Under the pieces are notes generated by a model. That model ran no database searches. It saw only the letters and a list, made by a program, of their open reading frames with translations, and had not been told where the DNA came from. From Strix aluco (Eukaryota; Chordata; Aves; Strigiformes; Strigidae): a stretch of DNA of 64,000 nt. Shown one piece after another: positions 24,190-36,200 of the stretch. Position 1 is the stretch's first letter; each line of letters starts with the position of its first letter. Location: NCBI RefSeq assembly GCF_031877795.1, contig NC_133938.1, positions 16,586,920 through 16,650,919 on the forward strand, written 5' to 3'. The translations under genes were made by a program, and so were the position numbers.

Positions 24190-25486
24190 CCTTACTGCAG
24201 CTGGAAGTGTTTATTGTAGAGCATTTACAATGTGTAAACATTCAGACAGAATGTGTTTAGTGTCCTCCACCTTTGTGCACATTATACATTGTCACACACA
24301 GCTACAGGAACATTGCTCACAAATGCAAGTTATCTAAAATATACTTCCCTTTGGTCTTCTATTCTGCTCCCAGAGTGAATAGACTATAGAAAATAAGGCA
24401 TCCATCAAATGGTATCACAGTCAACAAAGTATATAAACTAAGTTGTCAAAACCAAACTTTTGTAAGATATAATGTTTCAGACAGCCACTGACAGTACCAG
24501 GTTATTAGGTTGGTAGGAAACACCCAGTTTCTAAAGCATGGAGAGGTATGACTCTCAGAGACATATCTTCTGTGTATTTGACTCAGTTCAGACTTCAGGT
24601 TTACAGACTTGTGTATCAGAGAAAGATTTCAAATAAAAAAATGGGTATTTTGAAAGTGCTTTTGTCTGACTTTTCCTTTAAAAACACAAGGTCAGCACAC
24701 TGCGAAGCTGAAGACTGTAACTGATCCTACTCAGTGCTGGATATAGGAGAACATCTACATTTCTCTTCTCAACTCACCCCTTAAACTTCAGTTCTGGCCT
24801 GGCATGTCCCTGGCCTCTCTGAGGAGAGACTGACACGTACATCAAGTGATACTTATCTTTATAGAAATACTTAGTTTATGCTCTCAGCCATATTTGAATG
24901 GCTTGTGCATCAATTCACTGTAATGTGTCCAGAAACAAATTACATCAAATTTCATAGCTTCAGTTTATTTTTACTATGAGTGCAGATAAACAAAACATGC
25001 TGAGGGCTCTAGAGCGAGCTTTCGTTCATTCAGTGACGGGTCAGCCATAGCTAAATAATGCCTGCAATACTGAGGGCTAGGTTGGTGTTCAAAGTTGCAG
25101 TTGTCCAGCACTATTTTTACTTATAGTTGAAAGTTACTGCATTTCTAGTCTACTCGCATAATCTAGCCAAGTCTCTGAACACAGACAGCTTTTTAATGCC
25201 CTTTGCATTCTAGCACAATTTAACTGAGGAAACAAATAGAACAAAGCTAATAAAAAAACAAACCCCCAAAACCCCTGAACTAGCAATGACAGTGCCTAAT
25301 CAGAAAGACTGTAAGTTTATCATAAGCTTCTGCCACAGGTTTACACTGTTTTTCAAGAAAAGCAAATTCAGGCTCTAGGTGTAAGGTTTTCCACCAGCTC
25401 CACTGTCCAGTTCTTGCAATGTGCGTTGCTTTAAAATCTCCATGATACACTTCCACAATCCATTAAATATGTTCACTACAACCTGT
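24190..25486 (-). other. MCOLN3: Candidate MCOLN3 terminal exon and 3' UTR
   Basis: On the minus strand a strong acceptor (long C/T tract, then TGTACAG|GTTGTAG) begins at 25486. Joined in phase to exon 13 it adds GCSEHI after CCCN and stops. A minus-strand AATAAA at 24215-24210 is followed about 25-35 bp downstream by a GU-rich stretch, which suits a poly(A) site. Another AATAAA lies at 24969-24964. This is inference: no similarity supports the added residues, and the exon could be unrelated. Confidence 0.35.
24210..24215 (-). terminator. MCOLN3: Candidate poly(A) signal AATAAA
   Basis: Minus-strand AATAAA followed after about 25 bp by GGGTGTGTTAG, a GU-rich downstream element. It is the best-formed cleavage signal I noticed between the two mucolipins. 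Confidence 0.4.
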
Positions 25487-27156
25487 ACAGGAGAGGGGGA
25501 AAAAGTTGTTAGGTGCATGCATCAAAATAATAGTTTCATTGTACAAGGAGCCTTAAAAATGCATCTGAACTATTTAATTACTCATTTGACATATGCTGAT
25601 AAGGAACTGCTATGAATCACCATAAAATACTTTGAACATGAGAAAGAATTAAGAGAAGCCTTGTGTGTCCTGTGGGACCATATGACTGTTAAGGAGCAGA
25701 AGCCATAGAACTGATAATGTAACATCTTGCTCAAGATACTTATTTATTCCTACAGATCATTTGTTTCAAAGTAAAACCAGAAGGCTAATGGAGCAATGTC
25801 CCGTATTTACAGCCAACTGCAAAGTCATCCCCTGGCCTAGCTTCTAGAGAAAGAAACACACTATTTCCAGATAAAAAAACATTTTGTAACACTAACATGC
25901 ATGGTATGAGGCATGCCTGTGGATCAAGACGTTTGGCACCAGGATAAAATCATGAAAGAATAGGTAATCCATTTAGGAAACAAGGCCCTGAAACAAGGCA
26001 CTTAAATGCCTACAGTTCCCTTCGAGTCCAGGGTGCTGCTGGCTGCCCAATATTCCTGAAGAACAAGTTGCTTGAGAGTAACCAAGTTTTCCTTTTCAAA
26101 TGCTCTCCTAGAGTCCTGATCCCTGCCTCACAGTCGGTGGGAAAAGTATTACATCCCCACCCTGTCCTGCCTCATGTTGGGTTTCTAGCCTGGTTAAACT
26201 GAGAGGTGTGTGCAGAAAAGGAAATATTAACGTGTCCGTGCCCTTTACCCAGCAGCAAGATGCCCTGCTCTGCTTCATCCCACACTTTCATCTCCAGTAA
26301 GGCACGCGGTCAGAACAGCAGCTTTCTGCTCTGGACTGGCTCATGGCAGGCTCTGTTGTCTCCCTGCTCCGAAATACGTCCCCATCTCCTCCCCCTCATA
26401 AATCATAAATATATCCTATCTAGCATATAACAATATAGCACACCAGAAAAGCCCTATACGAAGCAGCTGCAAATGCCTTTGATCTTTTTAATCAAGCTGC
26501 AAGTATTTTAAGGCTCCCCCACCAGGGGACCCTTCAGCAAGCAAGACTCAGAGTTGCTGCCAGCCAGGTTAAATATAAACCACGTAACCTGCAATCAGTA
26601 TTCCTGAAGAAGCAAAACTTCAAATAACTGAAGCATTAAGTGCTCCATAGTGGAAGTTAGGCAATGCTTTTCCAAGTGCTGTGATAGTATCCTAAACTGC
26701 ATGCTGTCTTAAAACTCAGCAAGCTGATTTTCTCCGTTTCAGGCCTGCTACCATTTAAGTTAGGACACCTTACTGCACAAGGTATCATTAAAAAGTGGGT
26801 AAGACAACACTGAATGTGTCCTACCTGTTGCAGTGAGTACAGGAAACATTAATGCTTGCACATTACACATATGGGGTTCCCAAGTTACTGTATATATTAT
26901 CTAACTTTCTGTACTATTTTTCATATGTTTCTTAATTTAAAAGTTACCTTGCCTCTCCTAAGGAGTTTGTTGGCTGCAGACATTTCACCAAAATACTCTA
27001 TTCTAGAGCTTAGAAATAGTTTGGGATTTTTGTGGGTTTTTTTTCTCCTCCACCACCAAAAATTTAAGTACTCTTCATAAACATTATACCAGGGACATTT
27101 TGTGGTGTGTTGCTTTTGCATATACGTTAATGCATAATTTTAATATAGGTACATAC

Positions 27157-27286
27157 CGTTACAACAACAGAAGAGAGATGCAGAACTCTCCTCCTCTAAC
27201 CTGTACATGCCAGAGTTTGGTAAGTCTTTGCACTGTGATATAAATCTCTGAAGTTCTGTCTCCGGAAAGCCATCTTGCTGGTAGTG
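27157..27286 (-). CDS. MCOLN3: MCOLN3 exon 13: cytosolic tail
   Basis: 130 bp. It encodes [35 protein letters not shown] and ASLFCCCN plus one base, closely following the mammalian tail that ends SLFCCCKK. Donor AACG|GTATGT. If unspliced, the frame adds GMYLY and stops at 27142-27140, so the coding end could be 27140. Confidence 0.9.
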
Positions 27287-30200
27287 CTAAAAATTGATAT
27301 TTAGTTAAACCCTTAACAAGGCTAAAACATATGATAACCCAAATCCTCCCCAGACCACTTTTCAGATACTGCTTAAGTCTGAAATTAGAAGATCCACAGA
27401 ACCAAATATGAAATTACTGCTTTTTAGTAGCTATTTAGCTTCCATTGGAGTAGGAAATCAGATAGGCTTGTAAGAAAACTGAAGTAGGGAGGGATTAAAA
27501 ACCTCTAGTCATCACTTTACATGCTCAAAAGTAGCCATTGTATTTATTCCTTAAATTGGCATGCACTGCAAGCCAAAATATTGAGGGAGATAAAGAGTCT
27601 TGATAGCACCAATCTTGCATTTTTATTCCAAATGAAGAGTAAGAGTCCATGCTTACCTTGACAGTTTCATACGTATCTGTAATAAGTGCAATGAAGAGAC
27701 TCAGTACCATGTAGATGAACAGACTGATGAAGGAGTAGAGGTAGATCCTACTGAATAACCAAACCAAGTAACTTTTCTGCTGCATTTTTGCAAAGGTGGC
27801 AAACATGTCATCTCCATTGATCAATGAAAAAAGGCATTCGGAAACCATGTTCAGAGACCGAAACTAGAGAGGAGGGAAGAAGACAAGGACATCCATCGCC
27901 ACTGTATTTAGATCCAAAGACTGTACATAATACGAAGAAGATACACAGCTGATGACTGGCTGCATCGGATCTCTTTGTACACCCAGGATATGACAAGGTG
28001 CAAACAGTAAAACATTTGAGGAATGAGCAAAGTTTGCCACCTCCTGTACACATACACATTCAATTCACATAAGCCAATTTCACTTTTAAAAGGGATAAGG
28101 ATAAATTCTCCAAAGCTTTAGTCTGACACCGGTGTTCTGCAAGATGAAAATTATTTCTGAAAATACCAGCATGTGATTGGGAGTCATGACAGCTTCCACT
28201 TCTGACTCAGAGCTTTCATAACTTAAGGAAGGTCTGACTGAGTCATGGAAGTCAGACTCCTCAAACAGAGCAGCATCATGTTGAAGATGCACTATTTTTA
28301 TATTAAGGGGAAGCCTTGACATGAAAACTTAGAAGACAACAGTAGTAATCTCTCATTTGTTTGGTATCAATTCTGTTATTCAAGTTGTCTATTTTCATGT
28401 TAAGTATATTACCTTCACATGGTATGGTCCCAGTACAATCCATCCACAGAAACAATAGCCCAGGTAGATCATAGCAGCACAACAGCAGAACCTCATTACG
28501 CTGGGTAATGCTGCTCGCAGTGTGAGGATGAGAAGCTGCACAAAGCAATGCAAACAGTTAGAATTCAACCAGGCATTTCTTCCAGTCCTCTTATAGCAAC
28601 AAACAGAATAAATACCAACAGCACGAAGATCCCGGGAGATTCTTACATTATACTTCTGAAAGAAACCTAGGTAGCGAATGACTCCAAGCCACACAAGCAT
28701 AGTGGATGTTCCCAGGAGTATGCTACAGACATCATAACTTGTCAGACTCTAAAAAAAAAAGGAAAAAAAAAAAAAAATCAAGTATTGTAACAACTGACAG
28801 ATTCTAAATTGCAACTCTCATTACTACAAAGATCTGTTAAGAAGCATTGTTTTCCTTTGCAATCTCTCCCATGAAAAATTAGTTTGGGGCAATACACATT
28901 AGAGAGTAGAAGTCCCACCTAAGAGCAAGGGCACTTTCAAGTGTAACTCATTTCATATGCCTTTACATATGGCTGTTTGTAAAATAGATTCTGACAAGCT
29001 TCATTTGCAAGGCCGTTTTCATTTGCAGCTGCACTGCAGGTGCAGAGACACCCCCTCTATACCTGGCTCACTAAGACCTGTACAGTGGCACTGCAAACAT
29101 TTTTACACTGCCTCCAGACCTGTGGCAACTGCTTCTGGAATCTGCATCCACAGATTCTCCGGAGCAGCTTGGGAATCTCTCCACTGGGTCCCAGCGGACA
29201 GGGTAAACATGGCTTTAGAACTGCAGAGCAAAGAAGGTTCTTCCCGTACATAGGCAAAGCAGTTTTTAAAAAATAGCATGACTTGCCAGCAGAGCTCAGA
29301 TAAATACTAAGGAGGATCTTGTTAGGCAGCTGGGAACTGTGAGGTGTACAAAGTTATCAAGGAGAAGACTAATTAGCTTCTAATTAATTCTAACCAGAAC
29401 TTCATTTATATTTTATTGGCACTTCACTGTTTTTTTTCCACCTATACATACTGGCCTGTTTTCCACCAAGTTAGCATATACCTTATTCCCTGAATTGCAG
29501 CTCTACTCTGAAATTGAGACCGTGACAGATTACTTGAATAAGAGGTTTTCACTATTTTCGTTCCTCTAAGAGTTGGCTAATCTTTTATATTAGCATAATT
29601 AATTTACAGCTTGACAAAAAACAAATTTAGGCTACTGTAATGTGAACTTGTTATTCAGCCACTAACTTTCACACAGTAACATGGAGTAAGATCTTGTTAT
29701 TGTGGTCCACAAGGCTTGCAAAATGAAGTGAAATGTACCTGTAAGGAACAGTTTTAGTGGAAGACTCTCTTAGAAAAGAAACATATATAAGCAGATGTAC
29801 TTTTTTTTATATATATATATAGGATACATGAATCCCAAATGCAAGATCTTACTCCAACCTCGTTCTCGTCTTCGCTCTTCCCAAAGCAGGATGGAATTAT
29901 CTCTTATCTTAGCCAGCTTCCTCATAGCTTCTTTCTACTCCTAAGAACTAAGTTAATAGTTCCTAAGGTAAGATAGGGCAATTTGTACAGGGCATTTATG
30001 ATAGTGGAGCTGTCATCAGATGGATTTCAGACCCATCCTTTCATCACTACCGTCCAAAGTCTGTTGTGTTGCAATGTCACACTTCAAAGTCTGCTACAGA
30101 TCTGGTGAACCACATTACGTGAATATTAGAGTGTTTCAAGATAGCATATTGTAGTAATTTTTCCTCCCTAATTCTAGCTGCACATAATACGTTTTAAAAA

Positions 30201-33200
30201 GATTTTTTTTCTATAGCAAATTTATTTTAGAAATTGAAGGCCGAGAACCTGGTTGTGGCTGACTGTTATGTACATGCTGGAAACCAGAAGCTGGGAAAGC
30301 AGCAAAATTATGTTTAAGGAGAGAGTCTTTGCTAGTTAAACACTTGTTAAACAGGGAACAGAAAGTTAAATGCTAAGTTTTTAAAAATCAATCAAATAAA
30401 CAAATATAAGTGGTCCTAAATGGAGAAGAGAGGAAGCCACAGTCTTAAACTTTCAGAGATGAAGCTCATTTTATTCCTTGGAGTCACAAAGGAGCAAAGA
30501 TAATTAGAACTATAATATCTAGTGATATTTGTAGTTTTTAAATCTCACAACTGGAAACCACATCTCAGTTATAATTCCAGAGGAGAAGACAGAGTTTTAA
30601 AATTTCATGCCACCCAGAACCAAGTATAGCCAGCCTGAAGTCCTACGAGAGATTTAACCTAGCTGGGACAGAAACAATCAGTTTTGCTTCCACCTGACAG
30701 TGTAAAAAGCTTACTTTGGCTTGTATCTCCATCTTTAGAGTTGATCCAACAATAGTTAAGACATCGCTAACCATAATAAGGATGTACCATCCGTTGACAA
30801 ATTCCATTTGATCGCTGAAAGATACTTCTTTCTTGTAATAATATAGGAAGAAGCTTACAAATTCCTAGGGGAGAGGAGGAAAGAAAAAAGTTAATCAGAG
30901 TTACACAAGACATGAAGAATTTCCAAGGAAAGAGTTATACCCACCCTTTGGAGCCGAATTCCTTTAACGACTGATCGTGTGCAAAGGATCAATGAGGCCA
31001 GACAAGTCAATATAACAAAAGCATCAAAGATCATCATGTAGTGAGTGTTCTTCTGTACTAGAAGAACAAAAATATACATGTTTATAACCAGATGCATTTC
31101 ATCTTGTTGACCATCTTGATTATTGAAGTAAGAATCAAGTTTTGATGCTAACTGTGTTTATACAACTGAATTAAGAAAAATCTTAGCATTTTTCCCACAT
31201 AAGTTTATCTGACATACTTTCATGAGAGACAGAAGTACATCTGCACTACAGATACCACTTCAGTTAATTTAGGAAGGTTGATACCACATCAAAAATATAC
31301 CAGAGCATAAGTGCTTCTTACAACTCTGCAGAATGAGAGGTGGGATTTGTCCATTTTACAAGCACTGGCATGGCCGTATCTTCTCTTCCAGACCAGTGTT
31401 TGACTATCAGATGGGTTTTCTGTCCCATCAGCTAGACAAGATAAACATTGAGCTAAACATGAGTTCTCCATCTCTCATGTTACTAAAATTCACATTCTTG
31501 ATTAACTAAGGCCAAATTTTGCACAAAATCTACCACTAGACCTCTTTTTGGTTTTTATATTTATCACACAGCTGAAACTAGATGAGACAGTATAAGGATT
31601 AGATTTTTAATGCTAAAAGAGTGATTGTTTGAGAAAAAAATTGAAACAAATTAATGCTAAATTTGCAAGAAGGTGCAGCAATTCTCCAAATGAGATACTG
31701 ACCTTCTAGTTGACTTCACAAACTGCACTAGTCAGAAAAAGCCCACCTACTTCTTGCTTATACCAAAGTCACTAACACATGTACTGTTGCCATTTAAGTT
31801 GGTTTTGCAGAGTAGTCCAGAACAGCAACAACTTGTTATTGTCCAATTGCAATCATTATCTTTGTATTTTTCATTGGCTTTCAGAAAATAACACAGGGTA
31901 CTCCAGGAGATGATTTTGAAAACTGTAGTGGCAATCTACATATATATCAAATGTGGATTATTACAGAAGCCTGGTATGAAAACCTTCCTGTACTGCTGCA
32001 CTAGCACTCTCTTAGAGGTAGTGTGCCTGCCATCTGGTGTGCATTTATAACGTGGCAGCTAACAAAGCTAGTTGATAAAGAGTGTTTAGTGAAATGTGTT
32101 TGCATAGTGGTGTGTTTTGTACTCTGATGCATTTTATTAAATTCCCCCAAATTAATTCCAATCTGGTTCTTTAAAAAAAACCTTCTCTCTTTTCACAACC
32201 AGCTCTTCATTTCCTAACGTAGGCATAGCAAAGGGGGAGAGTAGAAAAGTAGAAAAATAGACCTGATTCATCCTATTACTTACTTCAGTAAAAAATTAAA
32301 AAATAAGTGGAATTCTGACTTTCAAAGAGATTATTTTCTCTAATCAAAAAAGATCTCAGACAACGTTTTGACCAAACCCAATAGCTGCCAACAAAGGGTG
32401 CTCTTTGAGTAATTATTTAAGATAGATTATTTAACCATACTGTGCATCTCAGTTACACCCAAATACACGCCAAACATTTAAGCGGCAGTAAGAAGTGCTT
32501 CTAGCCATTCCACTCTAGCAAGCCTTAGCAACAGCACTTCCTTATCTTTCCTGGTGCTAAGTCCTGAAATAAGAGTGAATCAGTTTCAACTTTCCACCAC
32601 TATCATGTATCCTTCTGTTGCCTGGTGCTGGAAGAACAGTTCACAGCCCCACCTTGAGCAATGAGCAGCTTAAGTTCAGTAGCCAAAGCTAGAAGGTTGC
32701 AGAGTGAGATGTGGAAAAATTTTGGTTTGACAGTATCAGTGGTGCAACATTTGAGAACTGCTAAGGAAAGTAATGGTGTGCCTGGGTTCCCGGGATTTCA
32801 GATCAGAGGTTGAAGAACAACAATTCCTTAGAAAATCGAGATTTAGAAAAAGGATAACAAACATTGTGCTAGTGTGGCAAAAGATTAGCATGAACATTTG
32901 AATGCATTTATGTCACTTACTTGATCCAGAAACGTGCCAGTCTTTACATTCTCTGATCGCTATGTCATTGTCTAGCCTTATTTTAATTCTTCCACTATGT
33001 GCTTTATTATCAAACACTATCTGTATTAACAAAAAAAACAAAAGTGCATGTCTTTTTACCTATTACATATGTAACACACTGTATTGCTAAGCTTGCATAA
33101 TAATTCAGAATAATTCTCCTAGGGGGGAAGTTTAAGCTTGTTTAAGCTTAAGGTAATTCCAGTTTATTCAAATAAATGTTGTCAAAGTGAAAGACAGATC

Positions 33201-36200
33201 TGGTGAACCATGTATTTGCCACAAATTGCTTGATCAACTAGATACTAGGTGAAATTCTTTTAAACTACAGCCTCATTCCTCTATGATCTGAAAACAACCT
33301 TTCCGAGAAGCATCTCTCTAAAGAGAAGAGGTTTATGCTTTGTTATACTTCAGATGGATTAGGGCACAAGAGGCTGTAAACCAAGCAAGTGCTTCAGGAC
33401 CACATCACAAGCACTCAAAGCTTAACCTCCCACAGTCACAAGTGGTGGTTACTTACAGGGTACACTAAACCATGACAGAGTAATCCAGACACCGCTGGGG
33501 ACCAGTCAGTGGTACCCAACACTCTTCAGAAAACATCTGCACTGACTGTGCATGGCAAACCATCAAGAACGATTCCTCGTTTTGAACAGAAAGACATGCA
33601 GCAGGCTTCCACGTACCGTCAGAGTGAAATCATAACAGTCAGGGAGCTCGTGGTGACGAACGGTCTGGAGGTTGATTGCCTTCAGATTGAACATGAGCTG
33701 CACCGTCACCAGTCTGGAATACAGCTTTGTATTAGTTTTTCACAGGGAAAATGCACAAATACCCCAATACAGGAGGTGCTGATTCCTCCTCACCTGTGGA
33801 AATCCAGAGTGAAATTCAAATTGTGCTTTCCCACAGTTGTGTTGTCTAACGGCGTCATTGGCTCAATGTACAAGCAGTCTGCAATGGATAAGTACTCACA
33901 ACAATATCTCGTGGGTTATCACACTCTTTAACTGTAATCTGCCTTTCCCACTCCTGAGCCTGGAAAGAGCTGTTGACTACACCCAGCAAGATAGCACACT
34001 TAGGTTAGCTGACAAATACATTGGCTTCCCTGAACCAGCCAAGTTATTCACCTTGAATTCATAAGGAAGGCTCCTGAAATTAGCCCGAAATACTTGTATT
34101 AGATGGTAATCAGTGCTAACGGCTCATCGCTTGTTTGTGGCAGTAGACATAAAGGACTGTTACCTTGGAGGTGGTTACACAGTAGTTTTCTTGCCGGTTT
34201 TGGCTGGTAGTAAGTTCAATATAGACCATTTGATAGGACTATACAATACTGGATGTTTATAAGAATTCATCATAAACGTAGGGTCTCTCTTCCCAAAGAA
34301 CTGATACAATAGATTAGGTTCATTACCAGTCACAATCTCGGGGTCTATATCAAAGGTGTCATTTCCAGGACAGATGGTTCCTCGCTTGTAGAACTGCTGA
34401 CACACAGCCAGAGCTGTCTCTTCTGCTCCCCTCCTCTCATAAGCATGGTTTCCAACAGAAATGTTGGGCAGCTGTAAGTACTAAAGTTCAGAACAAACAG
34501 ACAAACCAACTTAGATGGCACCAAAACTGTTAGTCTTGGAAAAAAAAACAAAACAGAAGTACTTGGATCTGTGCCATAACCCATCTTTTGTATTTAAAAG
34601 GTCACCTAAAGAACTCGGAAACCTACACCACACTACAGCTGAGTCCTCAAATACTTTAAGGTATTTGACAAAAACAGTTAAGTGCAGGATTTGAATCTAA
34701 ATACCTTTTTGCTTATTATTTTTTTCTCTTTACAGTTCTTACTAGAAAGCCTAATTTGTCATTTGTAAAGCACTCTGGCTCAAATCCAAGGCCTGCATTT
34801 AGTGCAGAATTAGTATAATGATTAGCTTTAATGATCTCACCCCAAGTACAGCGCTCTGGTACTGACAGAAAACCTGAACGAGTCAACATTCTAGTGTTAA
34901 GCAACTGGCACAGAAGTTCAATTTCAGACACTGTCAGCGAAGGTGGAAGAAGAAAAGGTACCCAGGTAAAGACCATATGTATTGTATACATTGCAGCGAT
35001 AGTCCTTACCTGGTTTATTGCAAAGAATATCTGGTCATAGACATCTGTTTGTGTGTATACGGCATAGGTGTCATCCATTCTGTCCATGTATCCTTTCAAG
35101 AAGAGATGTTTGAATGCAACAGTGTTCTCTTCTTTGAAGGCAACCACCATCTGATTGCTCAATCCAAAAACCACCAGCTGAAAAAGACAAAGACAAAGTT
35201 GGCTTCTGGATTAACATATGAATCCTGTCCTACAAACAGCCACTCTTTCCTCACACTGGTAGACACAGCACTTATATGCAAGCTACTCCATTACACAGCT
35301 GGTGAAAAGAAAGTTTGACTTTAGGAAAAAAAGCGTTTCAAGAATGTTCCTTTAACATGTTTACCAGCATCTTGGCCAAGGATTCGCATTTTTACAAAGA
35401 AAAGGATACCATCTCAAATTCAAGCTACCCATATACTGTTACACGTGCTTTGTTAGTTTAGCCTGACATTAATATGACTTGCCTTGGGGAATATCAGTGT
35501 ACCTCAGCCAAAAAGGCAGGACAGGACTTAACCAGACCCCACTTTGGAGTCCTTACTCCAGTACAGAAAAGGCAAATTGAGGACAACTCAGAAAAACAAA
35601 CATCCCTCCCTCAGGTTTGGGTGAAAGGTACTTTGAGAATAACTGATCAAAACTGTGCTTGTAACAGGGTAACCTCTGAAGCTGTTGAAAAATATATTGC
35701 AATTGGTTCATGAAAAGTTAGCATAAAACCCTGCTAGCTACTATCCAGGCTGGAAAGGATTTCTAGAAGAATGTGATGTATTGTTTGTGGGAGCTCGCAA
35801 TTCTCTTTAGTGACTATTGTTTCAAATCTAGTGTCAGGAGTATGTGAAGAAACTCATCAGAGATAAGCCTGAATCAGTAGCCTACTGATTAGTTTTATGG
35901 CCACAATGTAAACTGGATATGTAGGTTTTGATAAGAATAAGTCAGTTACTGAGATACTAAAATGCTCAGTGTGCTAGGCACACAGGAATACACCAGCAAA
36001 TCAACAGTGCTAAGACTGAATTACCTACCGGCAGATTTTCTCTGAAAAGGCTAAATCATCATCAATTTCTTTCTTATTTAGGTTCTTCCACCATCAAACT
36101 TTAATTGCAAAATGGGACAGATGACAATCACAGGATGATGATACATTTCAAACTGAAGCGGTAAGTAAGGGATACAAACATACTGCCAGATGTATACCAA

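Noticed and set aside
33509-33931. 140-codon plus-strand frame
   Set aside because: Antisense shadow of MCOLN3 exons 5 and 6.
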